This document shows positions 21,428 to 33,023 of a stretch of 64,000 nucleotides of DNA, piece after piece. The stretch spans positions 19,263,529-19,327,528 of the forward strand of contig OX638132.1 in the NCBI GenBank assembly GCA_951804985.1. The letters are read 5' to 3'. A program made the translations under genes and the position numbers. Positions within the stretch are counted from its first letter, which is position 1; every line of letters begins with the position of its first letter. The stretch is from Dryomyza anilis (lineage: Eukaryota > Arthropoda > Insecta > Diptera > Dryomyzidae). The notes beneath the pieces are model-generated. The model saw nothing but the letters and a program-made list of their open reading frames with translations. It made no database searches and was not told the DNA's origin.

Positions 21428-24400
21428 ATGGAAAATGATCAGGGAGAACATCATCTGCACCATTCCGAATTGGAAATTCCTTATCATGATGTGGAACTCA
21501 ATGGTATAACGCGTAAGACAATATTAGTTATTATAACAACATATAATATAAAATTTTCATAACAATTGCAGCATCAACATATGAAATGGTTTATCAAAAT
21601 GATAACACAATTGATGTAAATCCTTTGGATTATGTTGCGGCACAACATAATCCATTTTTACTGGCCTATCGCAATTATCCGGGTACAATTAATAACATGG
21701 CTCCGCCGCATTACAATACGCCGACAGTTTCTGATGACACACATGCACAACATGGGCACCATACACATCTCGTTAATGTGCGCCACCCAACGTCTGCCGG
21801 TCATCAGACAGCAGAGCACTATCCCTACGAAGCATTGGCACGAGATGCCTCCTGGTTGATGTGCAGAAAATGCATGACTGATTCTTGCAGGTGTCGTCTT
21901 GAAACGAATGCTGCACAAGCGGAAAATACTTCGACCAGGTTAGATTCATTTTTTTTAAATTATTTAATTAAAAAAATTACAGAATAATATTTGCAGAATA
22001 ATATTTAATATTTCAGAATATTTAAAAATGATTTTCAATTATTTTATACAGCGATGCGTCTTTTGATGAACAGCAGCAACAGGTTGCGCTTAGACATCAA
22101 CAATTGCGTTCAACAAACCCAGCGCTGACTGCACAAGAGAACCAAGATGATTTGGTCGACGACAGTGTCGTCAATGAAATCAGCACCAGCAACAATAACT
22201 ACGATGTTGAAAATAATTATTGGCCCACTGCGACAGAGACAGACGCCTCGACTGCTACGGCAGCAGCAACGGTGCGCAGGGAAACGTCGGCAAGTGGACG
22301 TATACATAATGCCTATGCAAATTTTAAGACTGAACTGATCACGCCAACTGGAGACTTTGTCAATGTCTCAAATAACCATAACAGCGTAATACGCAAACGC
22401 CGGCTTAATAGAATTCTAACGATGGAGGATGATATCCGTTCGCATCGTCTAAAGCTGCAGCTTACTGATTGCCTGACTAATATGCGTACTAGTAGTTTAT
22501 TGGACGAAGGCGTAGTTGAACGTGCGCAAATACATTCCAATGAAGCCGCTGATGTAGATGCTGCTTCAACTGTTTTCAACAGACATGCATATCCCGAACT
22601 GGATTACGTGTCGGCTGCACAAACCGCTAGCAATAATGGCGATGCTGTTGCTGGTGCTGCTGTTGAGGTTCATGTACTCGAAAATATTCCAATTGAGAGC
22701 ATACATAACGTAGCTGAACATGGCAGCGACGAAGTCGTCACCTCGGCCTCTGACGTTGCGTATGCGAAACCGACGTCAGAGGCGGTGGACACGTCGCCAA
22801 ACGTTGGCACGACCTCAAGAACTAATGGCGCTGTTGGCGTCACTTCCAGCACGAGTGCATCATCTTCGGCTACAACAGAACTTGAAGCTGGACCCAGCAC
22901 TAGCGGCCTGCAAGCAACAGTTGATGAGCAGCAGCCTTGCAGTTCCTCTAATGGTACACACGGTACGCACTTTGTGTCGGAAGCGCTACCCTACCAGCTA
23001 AACTCCACCGACGAAGAAAATGAGGATGACGATGAAGTGGTTGTGGTCAATCTACGGAAACCACGTTTCACCACCCAAAGTGCTGGAATTAAGGATTTTG
23101 TACAGTGGCGCACTCGCGCACAGGAACGGGACCAGCAGCAACTTAGAGTCAGCGACAGTCGCAAAAACACATCGGTCGCCAGTTCGCCATTTGTAGCAGG
23201 CGAACGTCTATATCATCAACGTCATCGTTATCACCTGAGCTCGCCGATCGTTGACAGCGATAATCCACGTTCCAAAGCTGCACGCTTGACAACTGAACGT
23301 ATCAACTACGAACTTGAAATGCGTCGCATGCTGAACATTCATGAGACATCGGATGTTGACGAGGTAAAAAACATATGCTTATCTGGGTCTAGCAAACAAA
23401 TTAATATTTACCATTTACTTTAGTCAATAAGAAACCAAAATACTTCTAGTCCCTACATGCCGCCATATGTCGCCGAAGAAATGGGTAACTATTCGTTGTC
23501 GCAGCACGAAGAGCAATTGAGCGCTGCCGTGTCCGATGTGGATGTTTCACGCACAATGCCACAAAGGCCACGTAATTCATCTACAGCTGTAGCAGCAGCC
23601 GCCGTATTGACGGCCCCTGATTTACAGCTCGATTGGCTGTCGGACTCTACAACACCTGATGACGATGATGTTGTCTTTGTGCATTCAACGCGCGAGCCGA
23701 TTCTATCGATTGATTTGACCGCCGACGATGATGCGCCCTCCACTTCGTCCGCAGCTGCAAGTCTTCGCCAGCTACCAGTTGAGCCAGGTAGGACGTTGCA
23801 CGATCAAGGACAAGAACCGCAACACAGTTGGTATGAGGACGCTGAGGCGCCCTCGCATATGTCGGACATGTCTGCTGCCGATGCAGTCTCATCCAGTTCA
23901 GGCACAAGCACCGTTACACAATATCCGCATGTTTCTCCAGCACTTCATACTTATGCTCGCACGCCACAACATGCGCATCAGCGTCCCCATCCTGCGATGC
24001 AGTCGCAATATTGTCACCATCGTCCACATCCGCGCGTTCCTTCGCGCCCTCCACGCATACGTAAACACATAACGCGCCTGCGTTATCCGCCGCAACAGCA
24101 GCTGCCATACCTTGGCTCTGTCTTGCCAGCGCCACCTACATCCAATGATGATGGCGCAACAACGTCGACCGACCGATCCGAAACCTGCCAAAATGAAGTA
24201 AATCCGCACGCCTGGATGCGTTATTGTCCGTACAGTGGCGAACGTGCATCGCTTTTGCCACACACTCAGCATCATCATCATTTGCCAACGACGTTGCATG
24301 CGCCTGTACCCCCGCCTCTAATGGACGATATGAATCCGTATCTATATGGCGTAATGCATGAGAATGGAGCCTCCCTGAATTTCAATACGCCACAAGGGGC

Positions 24401-26295
24401 TATGTACATGCAGCGTCATACATCACATCAGCATCAACATCCACCACAAGCACAGCACACACAGCGTGTGGCGCGCGAAGATTTGCAGCCAGCTCAGTCG
24501 TATCATCGTGGTGGCGCGGCTGCTGCTGAAGCTGCTGCGGCAGCAGTTGTTGCTGATGCCACAGCAACTTCTACGCATAATTTGTCAATGCTAATACCAC
24601 GCACTGATAATGGTGAAACAGCATCTGCAGTGAATACATCGCAAAGCGGTTCGCCGCCAGCTGCACATGCGACAGACTTCTCTAATGCGCATCCATATAT
24701 GGGCGCTGCGGGCTATTGTCCATCACCGCCACCATATTCCATGATGCGTCGCTATCAAATTGTAAATTCGACACAACATAATCCGTATCCTCCACCATAT
24801 CCTGTACACCAGAATCTGTGGTATCGCCAGCAGAACGTGCAGGAAATTCACAGGCGCCACTCGACACTGACGCCCATTGATCTCTCTTCGAATCCATTGA
24901 ATCTAACGAGCGGTTTCCGCTCACGTTTCCAAATGCCTAGTCTTTGTGGGTGCGTGCATGCACCTCGAAATGGGCCGGTACCCAATCTTGATCCAGTGCG
25001 TATTTGTTTTATAATATTTGTACTTTATAGAGTCCTTATCTATTCTTATTTTTTTACATTGACTTTTTTTTAATAGCAACATTTTTAATGTAGATTAGAT
25101 TAATTCAAAATTTTAGGGTATTTTAAGTTTCAGGTCCTTTTTAAAATACACCATTTCCAACTGAAATATTGGGTCTAGTAAAATGTTTACACCAGAAAAA
25201 TGACAAAAGGTTATCAATCAGAACGGTGCATATTTGATTTAACAAAGTTAATTTTAAATATAAGAAAAATGTGTATAAAAAACACCACGAACTTTTTACT
25301 CGGGGTTCCAATGAAATTTGAAATTGGTATATTTTGAAGTGAAATTGAAATTTCAAATAGAAAAAATCTTTATTTTTATTTATATTAAATGGAAAATTTT
25401 AATTTAATTTTTGAATTTTAAAAATTTTAAATGTCAAATTCCTTAGTTTCATTCGGAGAATCAATTAGAATTAGCGAGGTTTCTAAATGGTAAAACAGTT
25501 TGAAATATTTTTGTATTTTGAATTAGTCTAATGTATCTATTTTTATTAATTTAATTTTATTTATTATTGTTTATTACAATTTTTCAGTTAATAGTTCACT
25601 TTTTTTTATTTATTGTATTGTGTGATAATTATTTATTTTTTGTATTCTTTATTTTTTTATTACATTTTACTATTATTATTAATATTGAATTGACCTTTTC
25701 GTCTGTTCGACAGAATTATTATCCTTACGATACGCCGCCACCACCGCAACCTACAACGCTGCATCATCGCCCACGTCCTGCTGTGCATCATCACATGTTC
25801 CATCACTACTCTCCCGTGCATTTGGAAATCGGGCTGTCGACGCCGCTGTCACACATTGGCTCGCGTTTTGTCATAAATTCCGCTATACGACCCAATCGCG
25901 GCGCCACTTTGGTATGGAGTAAACAGATCAGTCCAATCAGTAGGTTTAATGAATTTTGTTGTTGTTTTGATTTACCACAGGAAATAATCGAGCGCAATAC
26001 CTTGCCACACAAATACAAACGTGTCCGTCGACCAAGCGAAAGCGATGAGGATGCTGAAAAATGTGCAATTTGTTTGTCACTCTTTGAAATCGAAAATGAC
26101 GTGCGGTATGTTTACATCATACAGTTTTCACATTTTTTTACAATTTTAATCTGTATTTTAATCAGCCGCTTGCCGTGCATGCATCTCTTCCACACGGATT
26201 GTGTCGACCAGTGGCTGGTCACCAACAAGCATTGTCCCATCTGTCGCGTGGACATTGAGACACATTTGACCAAAGATGCGACCACCTCCTTATGA
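21428..26295 (+). CDS. RNF111: Arkadia/RNF111-type RING-H2 E3 ubiquitin ligase
   Basis: Nuclear ubiquitin ligase of the Arkadia family, which promotes TGF-beta/BMP signalling by degrading SKI/SnoN and acts on SUMO-modified proteins. Seven coding exons close in frame: 21428-21512, 21572-21938, 22052-23363, 23424-24995, 25714-25911, 25981-26105 and 26166-26295, giving 1262 residues. Most of the protein is disordered and rich in His, Gln, Pro and Ser. Candidate SUMO-interaction motifs flanked by acids are [10 protein letters not shown] (about residue 475), [10 protein letters not shown] and [11 protein letters not shown] (about 667-692). The C terminus has the Arkadia NRG region ([21 protein letters not shown], with IIER for vertebrate TIER) directly before a C3H2C3 [13 protein letters not shown]..., [32 protein letters not shown]. 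Two frames that read through the introns at 25912-25980 and 26106-26165 are open but insert non-homologous residues, so splicing is preferred. The protein is longer than the vertebrate one (about 990). Confidence 0.92.
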
Positions 26296-26972
26296 CACGA
26301 TATGCAGAGCGAAACGCTTTAAGGATTTACTTATGATACGCGTTGTATGCAAGAGTTTCACATGTCGGTTATATTCTCATAATTATTATTATTACTATTA
26401 TTAATTTCTGTTAAATAAGTTTTTGTTATTTATTGTTATACAAATTCAATGTAACCATTTTCTATAATGCGTCATTGTAATCTGTTAATGCTGAAAAATT
26501 AAATGGATTCTATTTATTTTTGCTTTAAAAAAATAAAATAGCGTGCATTTATTTTTGTCCATCAATGTGCATATTTGCAATTCACACTTTTTGGTTGATG
26601 CTCTTGTCTGAAAATTGTAATAATTTTTTAAATATATTTTCCGTGATTTATAAGTCAAATTTTGAGTGCCATATATACGATTAATAAACCATTAACATAA
26701 TTTATTTATATGCAAAAATATTAAGCCTTTACATAAAATATCCCACTATAATTATTATAAATAATTCTAATTAATATATTTGCTAATTTATAAATGTAAT
26801 ATTCGTTTAGTTAGATGGTGTTTATCTTTTTGAATAAATCTTTTGGAATAAAAACAATTATATTCATTTAACTATTTTGTGAAGTCAGTTTTTTTTACTG
26901 TTTCTTTTAATTTTTAAAGTATTTACCAAGAATCAAATTACCTTTTGTAATTGTAATCATAATTCGTCGGTG

Positions 26973-27175
26973 GCTCGTTTGGTTAGCGAAAAGTCATTGT
27001 TGAATTGTACTACGAGCGGAAAGGTTCCGGATTCGATCACTGCGACTGTCAACATCTTTCATAGAACAAATTTTTCAATACGACGCTACCTCTCGGCAGT
27101 CAATTGCAAACCTACGTTAGTAAAGTCGTAGTCAAATATTTGAATGGATTCTCTGAGTAGTCGTATTGGATTAGA
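26973..27175 (+). mobile_element. tRNA-derived SINE, diverged
   Basis: TCGTCGGTGGCTCGTTTGGT, GGTTCCGGATTCGATCACTG (box B-like), CAACATCTTTCATAGAAC and ACGACGCTACCTCTCGGCAG follow the order of the intact SINE. It carries a small insertion in the anticodon-arm region. Confidence 0.65.
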
Positions 27176-27849
27176 AAAGTAAAATTATTCCGAAAATATG
27201 GTTTAATAATGTTTCTTTGGATAGGTTTACATAATATGGGCCAATAACTTTTGGTCTGAGCTTTCATAAAGGTGGTCACATATATTTGCAAATATCTCGC
27301 GTTTTAAATAACACATATGTTATATCGAATGAAAGTTAATTGAATATCGAATAAACATTTCTTAGAACATTTTTAAATTGGTTATTAGTTTAAGAGAACT
27401 CGAAAGGAGAACTTTTTCAACAAAAATTTAAGAAAAAATTCATTTAAAAAAATTAAAAAAAATAGTGAAAGTAAGATGATACACAAATTTTAATTTTTTA
27501 AAATTAGTTCACATTTTTTCGAAGAAGATATAAGATATAAATGACAAAAATATATGGGTAACATTTGAGGATAAAAAAGTTATGTGAAAGCAATATAATT
27601 GAGTGCTATACAAATAGGCATAAAAATAAAAAATGTGAGCGGATCACGGTTATTTTTTGAGCACCTATTGATAGATGATTGCTTGTAATTAATTTTAAAT
27701 TTTATAACTTTATCTTTAATACTTAACGAGATATGTGATCCTAAAAAGTAAAACCATATTTCGTAGTGGATGTAGTAGATTACGTTGACTAAATCGACTC
27801 ATTTTCGAACGTCGAATTAATATTCTACTAAAATATATTGAAAATAAAT

Positions 27850-28060
27850 TTTACATCATTCGGAATAGCAGTTTTAAAGTTATCGTGTATAGGCGGACAG
27901 ACAGACGGTCATATCTAAATCGACTCGGAAAGTGATGTTGACCAAGAAAATATATACTTTTTCATACCAGTCACGCCTACTAAGAGGCTCTAAAATATCC
28001 TCACATATATTTTATAACTTGTAACCCATGGGTATAGGGTATAAACATATTATGCGATTT
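27850..28060 (-). mobile_element. DINE-1/Helentron-like relic
   Basis: Reverse complement reads ACCCTATACCCATGGGTTAC, AGTAGGCGTGACTGG, GTATATATTTTCTTGGTCAA, CCGAGTCGATTTAGATATGA and CCGTCTGTCTGTCCGCC. This order is the one seen in fly DINE-1/INE-1 type repeats. Confidence 0.6.
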
Positions 28061-29285
28061 TTTTTAGTAAATACCCAATTGTAATGCTTTCACATGATGT
28101 TTTCTGTTCTCAAAACGTATCCATAGATTTATTTTATTTTTACATCATTTTCTTTAAAAATGTACAGGCTAATTTTGCAATATTACAAAATGTGCATCAT
28201 CTTGCGTTTTTAATTTGTCGCCATTTTTTAAATTCATTTTTTAATCAAATTTTGGTCGACAAAATTTACATTTTTCGAGTTCTTCTATAGAGTTTTCTTA
28301 AACCAGTAAACCAATTCCAAACTATTGTAAGAAATTTTTATTGAATATTTAATTATCTTTCATTCGATATAACAATTGCGTTTATGGGTTTTATTAAACG
28401 CGAGATATTTAAAAATATATGTGACCACCTTTTGAAAAATCAGTACAAAAGTTATTGCCCGAGATCTCGTAATCCTATCCGTAAAAAATGTTTAAATTCA
28501 TATATTCAAATTCTGCGAGTCATTTCCAATAATACGAAAATAATGGAATTTACTGCGCAAACTTTTTTCTCATTTTGTTGTGTAGTGTTATCAATTGAAA
28601 TTTAAAAATACAATTTGAAATTCGGCAAAGATAAATTCAAATTTGAAAAATTCCATAAAAAATTCAAAACATGTATGTAATTCAGAAATTCATTTGAAAA
28701 TCAAAATATACAATTATTATTTTAATTTTTTATTTGTTTTTCATCAATTGGTATTATAAATTTAAAATAAAATTCAGAAAATATTGTAATTAATTGTTAC
28801 TTAGAAAGTACCCTGAATTATCGAAATTTTGTAGTGAAAAGATCTGTTGTTTTGATGACATCCATACGAAGACCAAAATTTATACAAAAAAAGTGTTTTG
28901 ACAAATTTTTGAAGTGTTTAATAAGTGGGAAATTTCACTACCCAACACGATTTTTGCTATGAACATCCATAATTCAATTATATATAATTCTCTGTTGCTG
29001 ATTTTGACTGCATACTCAATTTTTCCTATTACGTAATGTTTTTGAGAAAATTGCAATCGTAGTTATAGGCCCACTGCTAAAAATAAAGTACGGTGGAAGA
29101 GAGTTGTACAAAAAACTGAAACAGAACTCTTCTTTTAACTATCGAGACTAATTTTAATACACGATTGAATGATAATATTCCAATACTTTTTTAAGATAAT
29201 TAAATCTAAACTCGGAAAAATGTTGATTTTTTAAAGAATTACGATAAAAGAGAATAATGAAAAAAGATTTATGGTAATCCCATGG

Positions 29286-29480
29286 TTGAAGTATATACAG
29301 GTTAAGTCATCTTTCAAAATTCAGTCGCCATTTACTTTTTTTTGAAAACTGTTTGAAAGACTCAACATTGGTTTACGAAAAATTTAAAGCAAAACATCAA
29401 TGATTTGTTTACAAATTCATAAAAAATTGAAACTCCAAATTTTAAAATAAATACATTTCCACATTTTGGTAATTTTCAAG
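29286..29480 (-). mobile_element. MITE R copy 3, right half
   Basis: On the plus strand it opens with TTGAAGTATATACAGGTTAA, the terminal repeat, and is the reverse complement of about 190 bases of copy 2, including CTTTCAAACAGTTTTC and AGTAAATGGCGACTGAAT. It defines the right end of the family. Confidence 0.75.
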
Positions 29481-29624
29481 CTGTCCATGGGCTCCAGAAG
29501 ATAACCGCAGTGCATTACAAAAGTGAAAAAGTGAATTTGTGGTGTGATTTGAATAAATTAGTCAAATTAAAGTGCAAAAAACATAACCTTGAAATAAAGT
29601 TTAAATTGACAATTGTTGTATTTT

Positions 29625-30125
29625 TTATACCCTACACTAAGAGTGAAAGGGTATATTCAGTTTGGTACGCCGTTTGTAATACCCAGATTTCACGATAACA
29701 GAAAAAGTAGAAGAGCTAGAGCAATGAAACTTTAGATTTATCTAAGCGGTCTGAACAAGAAAATTAGCATGATCGGTCAATTGTGACCTGAGAACCGACC
29801 ACTTATGTTCAAATACCTCATATAAAATGTATATCTACAGATCAATTTTACTGTATACATGCTTAGGTAAACTTTTTTTGGTAAAATATATATTGACTCA
29901 TGCTCAAATACATGAAAATAATGGTTTCCGGCGAAACGACTTGTGGTTCAACAAAAAAAAATCGAAATTCGGTACACCTACCCATTTGTAAATATGGGTA
30001 TCAAATAAAAAAATACTTCAGCGATTGAAAGTTTGTAGTTATTTTCGAGATTCGTATATCCTGGTGACCTATATACCATTTTTAATGGTAACCACACATA
30101 TGTGTAGGGTATTTATAGTCGGCTT
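29625..30125 (+). mobile_element. DINE-1/Helentron-like relic, longer copy
   Basis: Starts TTTTTTATACCCTACACTAA, with GAAAGGGTATATTCAGTTTG and TTTGTAATACCCAG, and ends TGTAGGGTATTTATAGTCGG. Start and end words are typical of fly INE-1-type repeats. No helicase frame. Confidence 0.6.
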
Positions 30126-31199
30126 ATTAAAATATGCCATGTAGACATAATTGTGGAACTCTTTTATATAATCAATTTTCCATAGAAAAATAACTATTTC
30201 TGTAATCTGAAATATCATTACATAATAATTAAAGTATTAATTTTCTTATTGCAAACTTAGTTTTTTTCTATTACGTAGCCTTGTAGAGAAACACTCGGGT
30301 AACAACGGCTATTTTTCGGCTTTTCGTTAGTACACGATATCGCGGGATGTGTTTTTTTCTTTTTGTTGGCTTCGTCAAAAACTTATTTTTTTTAACATGT
30401 CACCTTTTGAAAACTATTGAACATTAAAAACATGAGCAACCGCTCATTATTCTAATTTTCATAAAAAATTAATAATCATTCTATTGCATAAAACAAATAA
30501 AATTGTTTATTACATTGCCCAGATCATAAGAGTGACTAATATAACACTTTTAAAATATTTACTATTATTTTTCATTCATTAAAACACACACACATATATT
30601 ATTTTTTTTTTTTTTTGGTTTAACCAATTTTTTACACAAATACAATTTATTGAATATATTTAAATATAAGACTTTGTTTATATAATAAAGATAAAAGTGG
30701 TTTAAATAATACATTTATGTGTATATTATTTTATATACATGTATATTCTACTATCAGAATCTAATTCCGAGCACTAGTCAGAAATAAATGATAATATCAT
30801 TTTTGTCATATTAAATAATTTTTCTTATATTGCAAAAGCAGTAAATAATGCAGAAATAATTCAAGTATATAATATAATGTAATATAATGAATATTTGAGA
30901 TGTCTTTCATCTTTCCAAAACAAGCTTCATCTATTTAGCAAATTAATAAATCCCCGAATCCTCAACGTTTTTGACAAAACGTTTTTTTTTTAGTAACATT
31001 TTCAATGTAAAATCTAAGAACAAACAGATAACATTCCAAATTACGCTTAACCAATACGAAATATAAAACGGAGATTTATACATTTTCCAACATGTAAAAT
31101 CCCAGAACAAATTGAAGTAGATAAAAATTGATTTGGAAATGGATCCTTCTTTTAAATATGCAATACAGATTCTTAATATCAAAGTTTAACATTCTATCA

Positions 31200-33023
31200 T
31201 CACTGAAAATGAGATGCCTTCAACGAATTTAAATCGGGGTATAAATCACCGGCCGGTACATACTGCCCATCTTCGCGCAAATTGTGTTTGTAATCAAGCA
31301 CTACCGCCTTTCCTGTATTTTTGGCCATTTTTTTGGCAAATCCCTTTGGGGTTATATAATTTACATTTTGGCTAACATTAAATGCATTGCCAATCGTGTC
31401 AAAAGTTCCAGAGGCAACAGTCCCAGCAGATGGTCCGTATCTGTTGTTTATAGTTTTTAAGGCATAAATAATAAATAAAAGTTAAACAATCATTTCTTAC
31501 TTGTATTCGATAATTCGTACAGAATTATTACTCAGACTTGTTCCCAAAATTTTAGCTGATGTCTCCAGGCCATTGAACACACTACTAAAACCTTCCACAG
31601 CACCCGCTGCTATCGTCAAAGCGCCCTCCATCTTGCTGTTCGCCTCGTTGCTGTCAAAGCCAAAACCTTTTTGCAATAGGTTCGAGCCTTGTGTCTGTAT
31701 ATGCGGCGCCAAAAATCGTCCCAAAGCCATTGAAGCCGATCCAACTTTACCGGCCACCCAGCCAGTTACTGCGGCAGCGTTGCTGCTAACGCTTTTGGCT
31801 ACTTCGACGGATGTCTGCACTGCTGTCGGCACTGGAGGCGCATCAACAGCAGCCGGATTCATTTTAGAAATTATATAGGGTGTGGTCTTGATCATTAGAT
31901 CACCTGTCTTCTCTGCACCACGTACAAGGTTGCGTGCTATGAAGTCAGCCGCAGACACAATGTTTCTGGAGACCACGTGACTTGTATCCCGCTGTGGTCG
32001 CGCTGTTTGCGGCTCTTTTAGTGTACCCAATTCTGTGCATAGTACGGCTTCTAGTAAATCCAGAAAGAATTGCTCTTGATCTGAAAGTTCTTTGTCTACT
32101 ACTGCTTCAGCAAACGCTGTATTTGGATCGGTTAACATAATGCCAAAAACTGAACCTGGCTCCTGAGATTCCAAATCTGGAAAAATAAAAGCGCCAAACT
32201 CTGTGCGATAGCAAATGGTGAGAGACGGTATTAACGGATAGATCCATATCATGTCATTATTTGGCTGTCCAGAGCTTGTTGACGCCAATATGTTCTCTGG
32301 AAAGGCGCACTGAATAAAGTAAATGCCGCTCAAGTATGACCACTGACCGCCAACTGTACAGAGCACCAAAGACATCGTTGTTTCACCCTGAAATAAAACA
32401 AATTTCATAAATATACAGTTGGACCAATAGAGTTATTTGTGTTAATTTACGCCCATCGTTGCAACATGACCATCAGCTTGCACTTTATATAGTTTTGCTG
32501 CTGCCTGGAAGAGAGTGTCAAAGCACACATCGCATTCCTTAGTCGCAATAACACTGCGCAGTCCGTTCATTATATCGCGATAAGTTTTTGTAGTTCCAGC
32601 GCCGCTGTGTATGTCATAGAATGTGTGTGGATTTTCTAATAGCAGCGAATTTGGCTTGGCAGCTGATTCAGATAGTGCTGATGATTCAGTGGCCTCTTCT
32701 GTGTCCACATCCAGTAATTGTGCTTGTGCAGCATTCAGTACCTTTAGGCGATGCAATATTTCCGCTTTGGCATTTTTCAATTTTTGTATCTTGATACAAG
32801 CATCGTTCCACTGAGTGGCCACCTCTTGTAAATCGTCCGGCAGACCAACTGGTATCTGAAAAATGTGCTCAATTAGAGCCAGACTACACTCGTACGCCTC
32901 TATTGCATCCAGTGGTTGTTCGTGTTCCTCGTGTTCAATAGCTTTATCGATTTCCTTCATTGCAGTTTGAAAAGAGGCTGCAATGCACTCATGACAAGCC
33001 AGAAACTCGCCATGTGAAGTCAT
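31200..33023 (-). CDS. spartin: Spartin (SPG20 family), MIT plus senescence domain protein
   Basis: Endosome/lipid-droplet and ubiquitin-associated protein; loss of the human ortholog causes Troyer syndrome, and the fly protein limits BMP receptor signalling at synapses. Three exons: 33023-32451, 32387-31501 and 31440-31200, phases 0 and 2, 566 residues. Residues about 15-95 form an MIT domain (KEIDKAIEHEEHEQPLDAIE, ATQWNDACIKIQKLKNAKAE). The middle has the beta-rich WSYLSGIYFIQCAFPEN and YRTEFGAFIFPDLESQ region. From about residue 330 to 545 runs the plant-like senescence domain (SAADFIARNLVRGAEKTGDL, GWVAGKVGSASMALG, YITPKGFAKKMAKNTGKAVV). The stop TGA is at 31200-31202. The start ATG follows GCATTAAG; no upstream in-frame ATG is convincing. 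It is transcribed in the same direction as PI4KII upstream of it. Confidence 0.95.

Larger units (their letters stand above)
26296..31199. other. Convergent intergenic region between RNF111-like and spartin
   Basis: The 3' UTR of the ligase gene reaches at least AATAAAATAGCG near 26530. Then come a diverged tRNA-SINE (26973-27175), two DINE/Helentron-like relics (27850-28060 and 29625-30125), and MITE R copy 3 (29286-29480). The remainder is AT-rich with no coding evidence; frames up to 79 codons here show no family resemblance. Confidence 0.5.

Noticed and set aside
25567..26295. 242-aa RING protein as a separate gene
   Set aside because: The frame begins in intron DNA and translates two further introns; splice sites place these exons at the end of the Arkadia-like gene.
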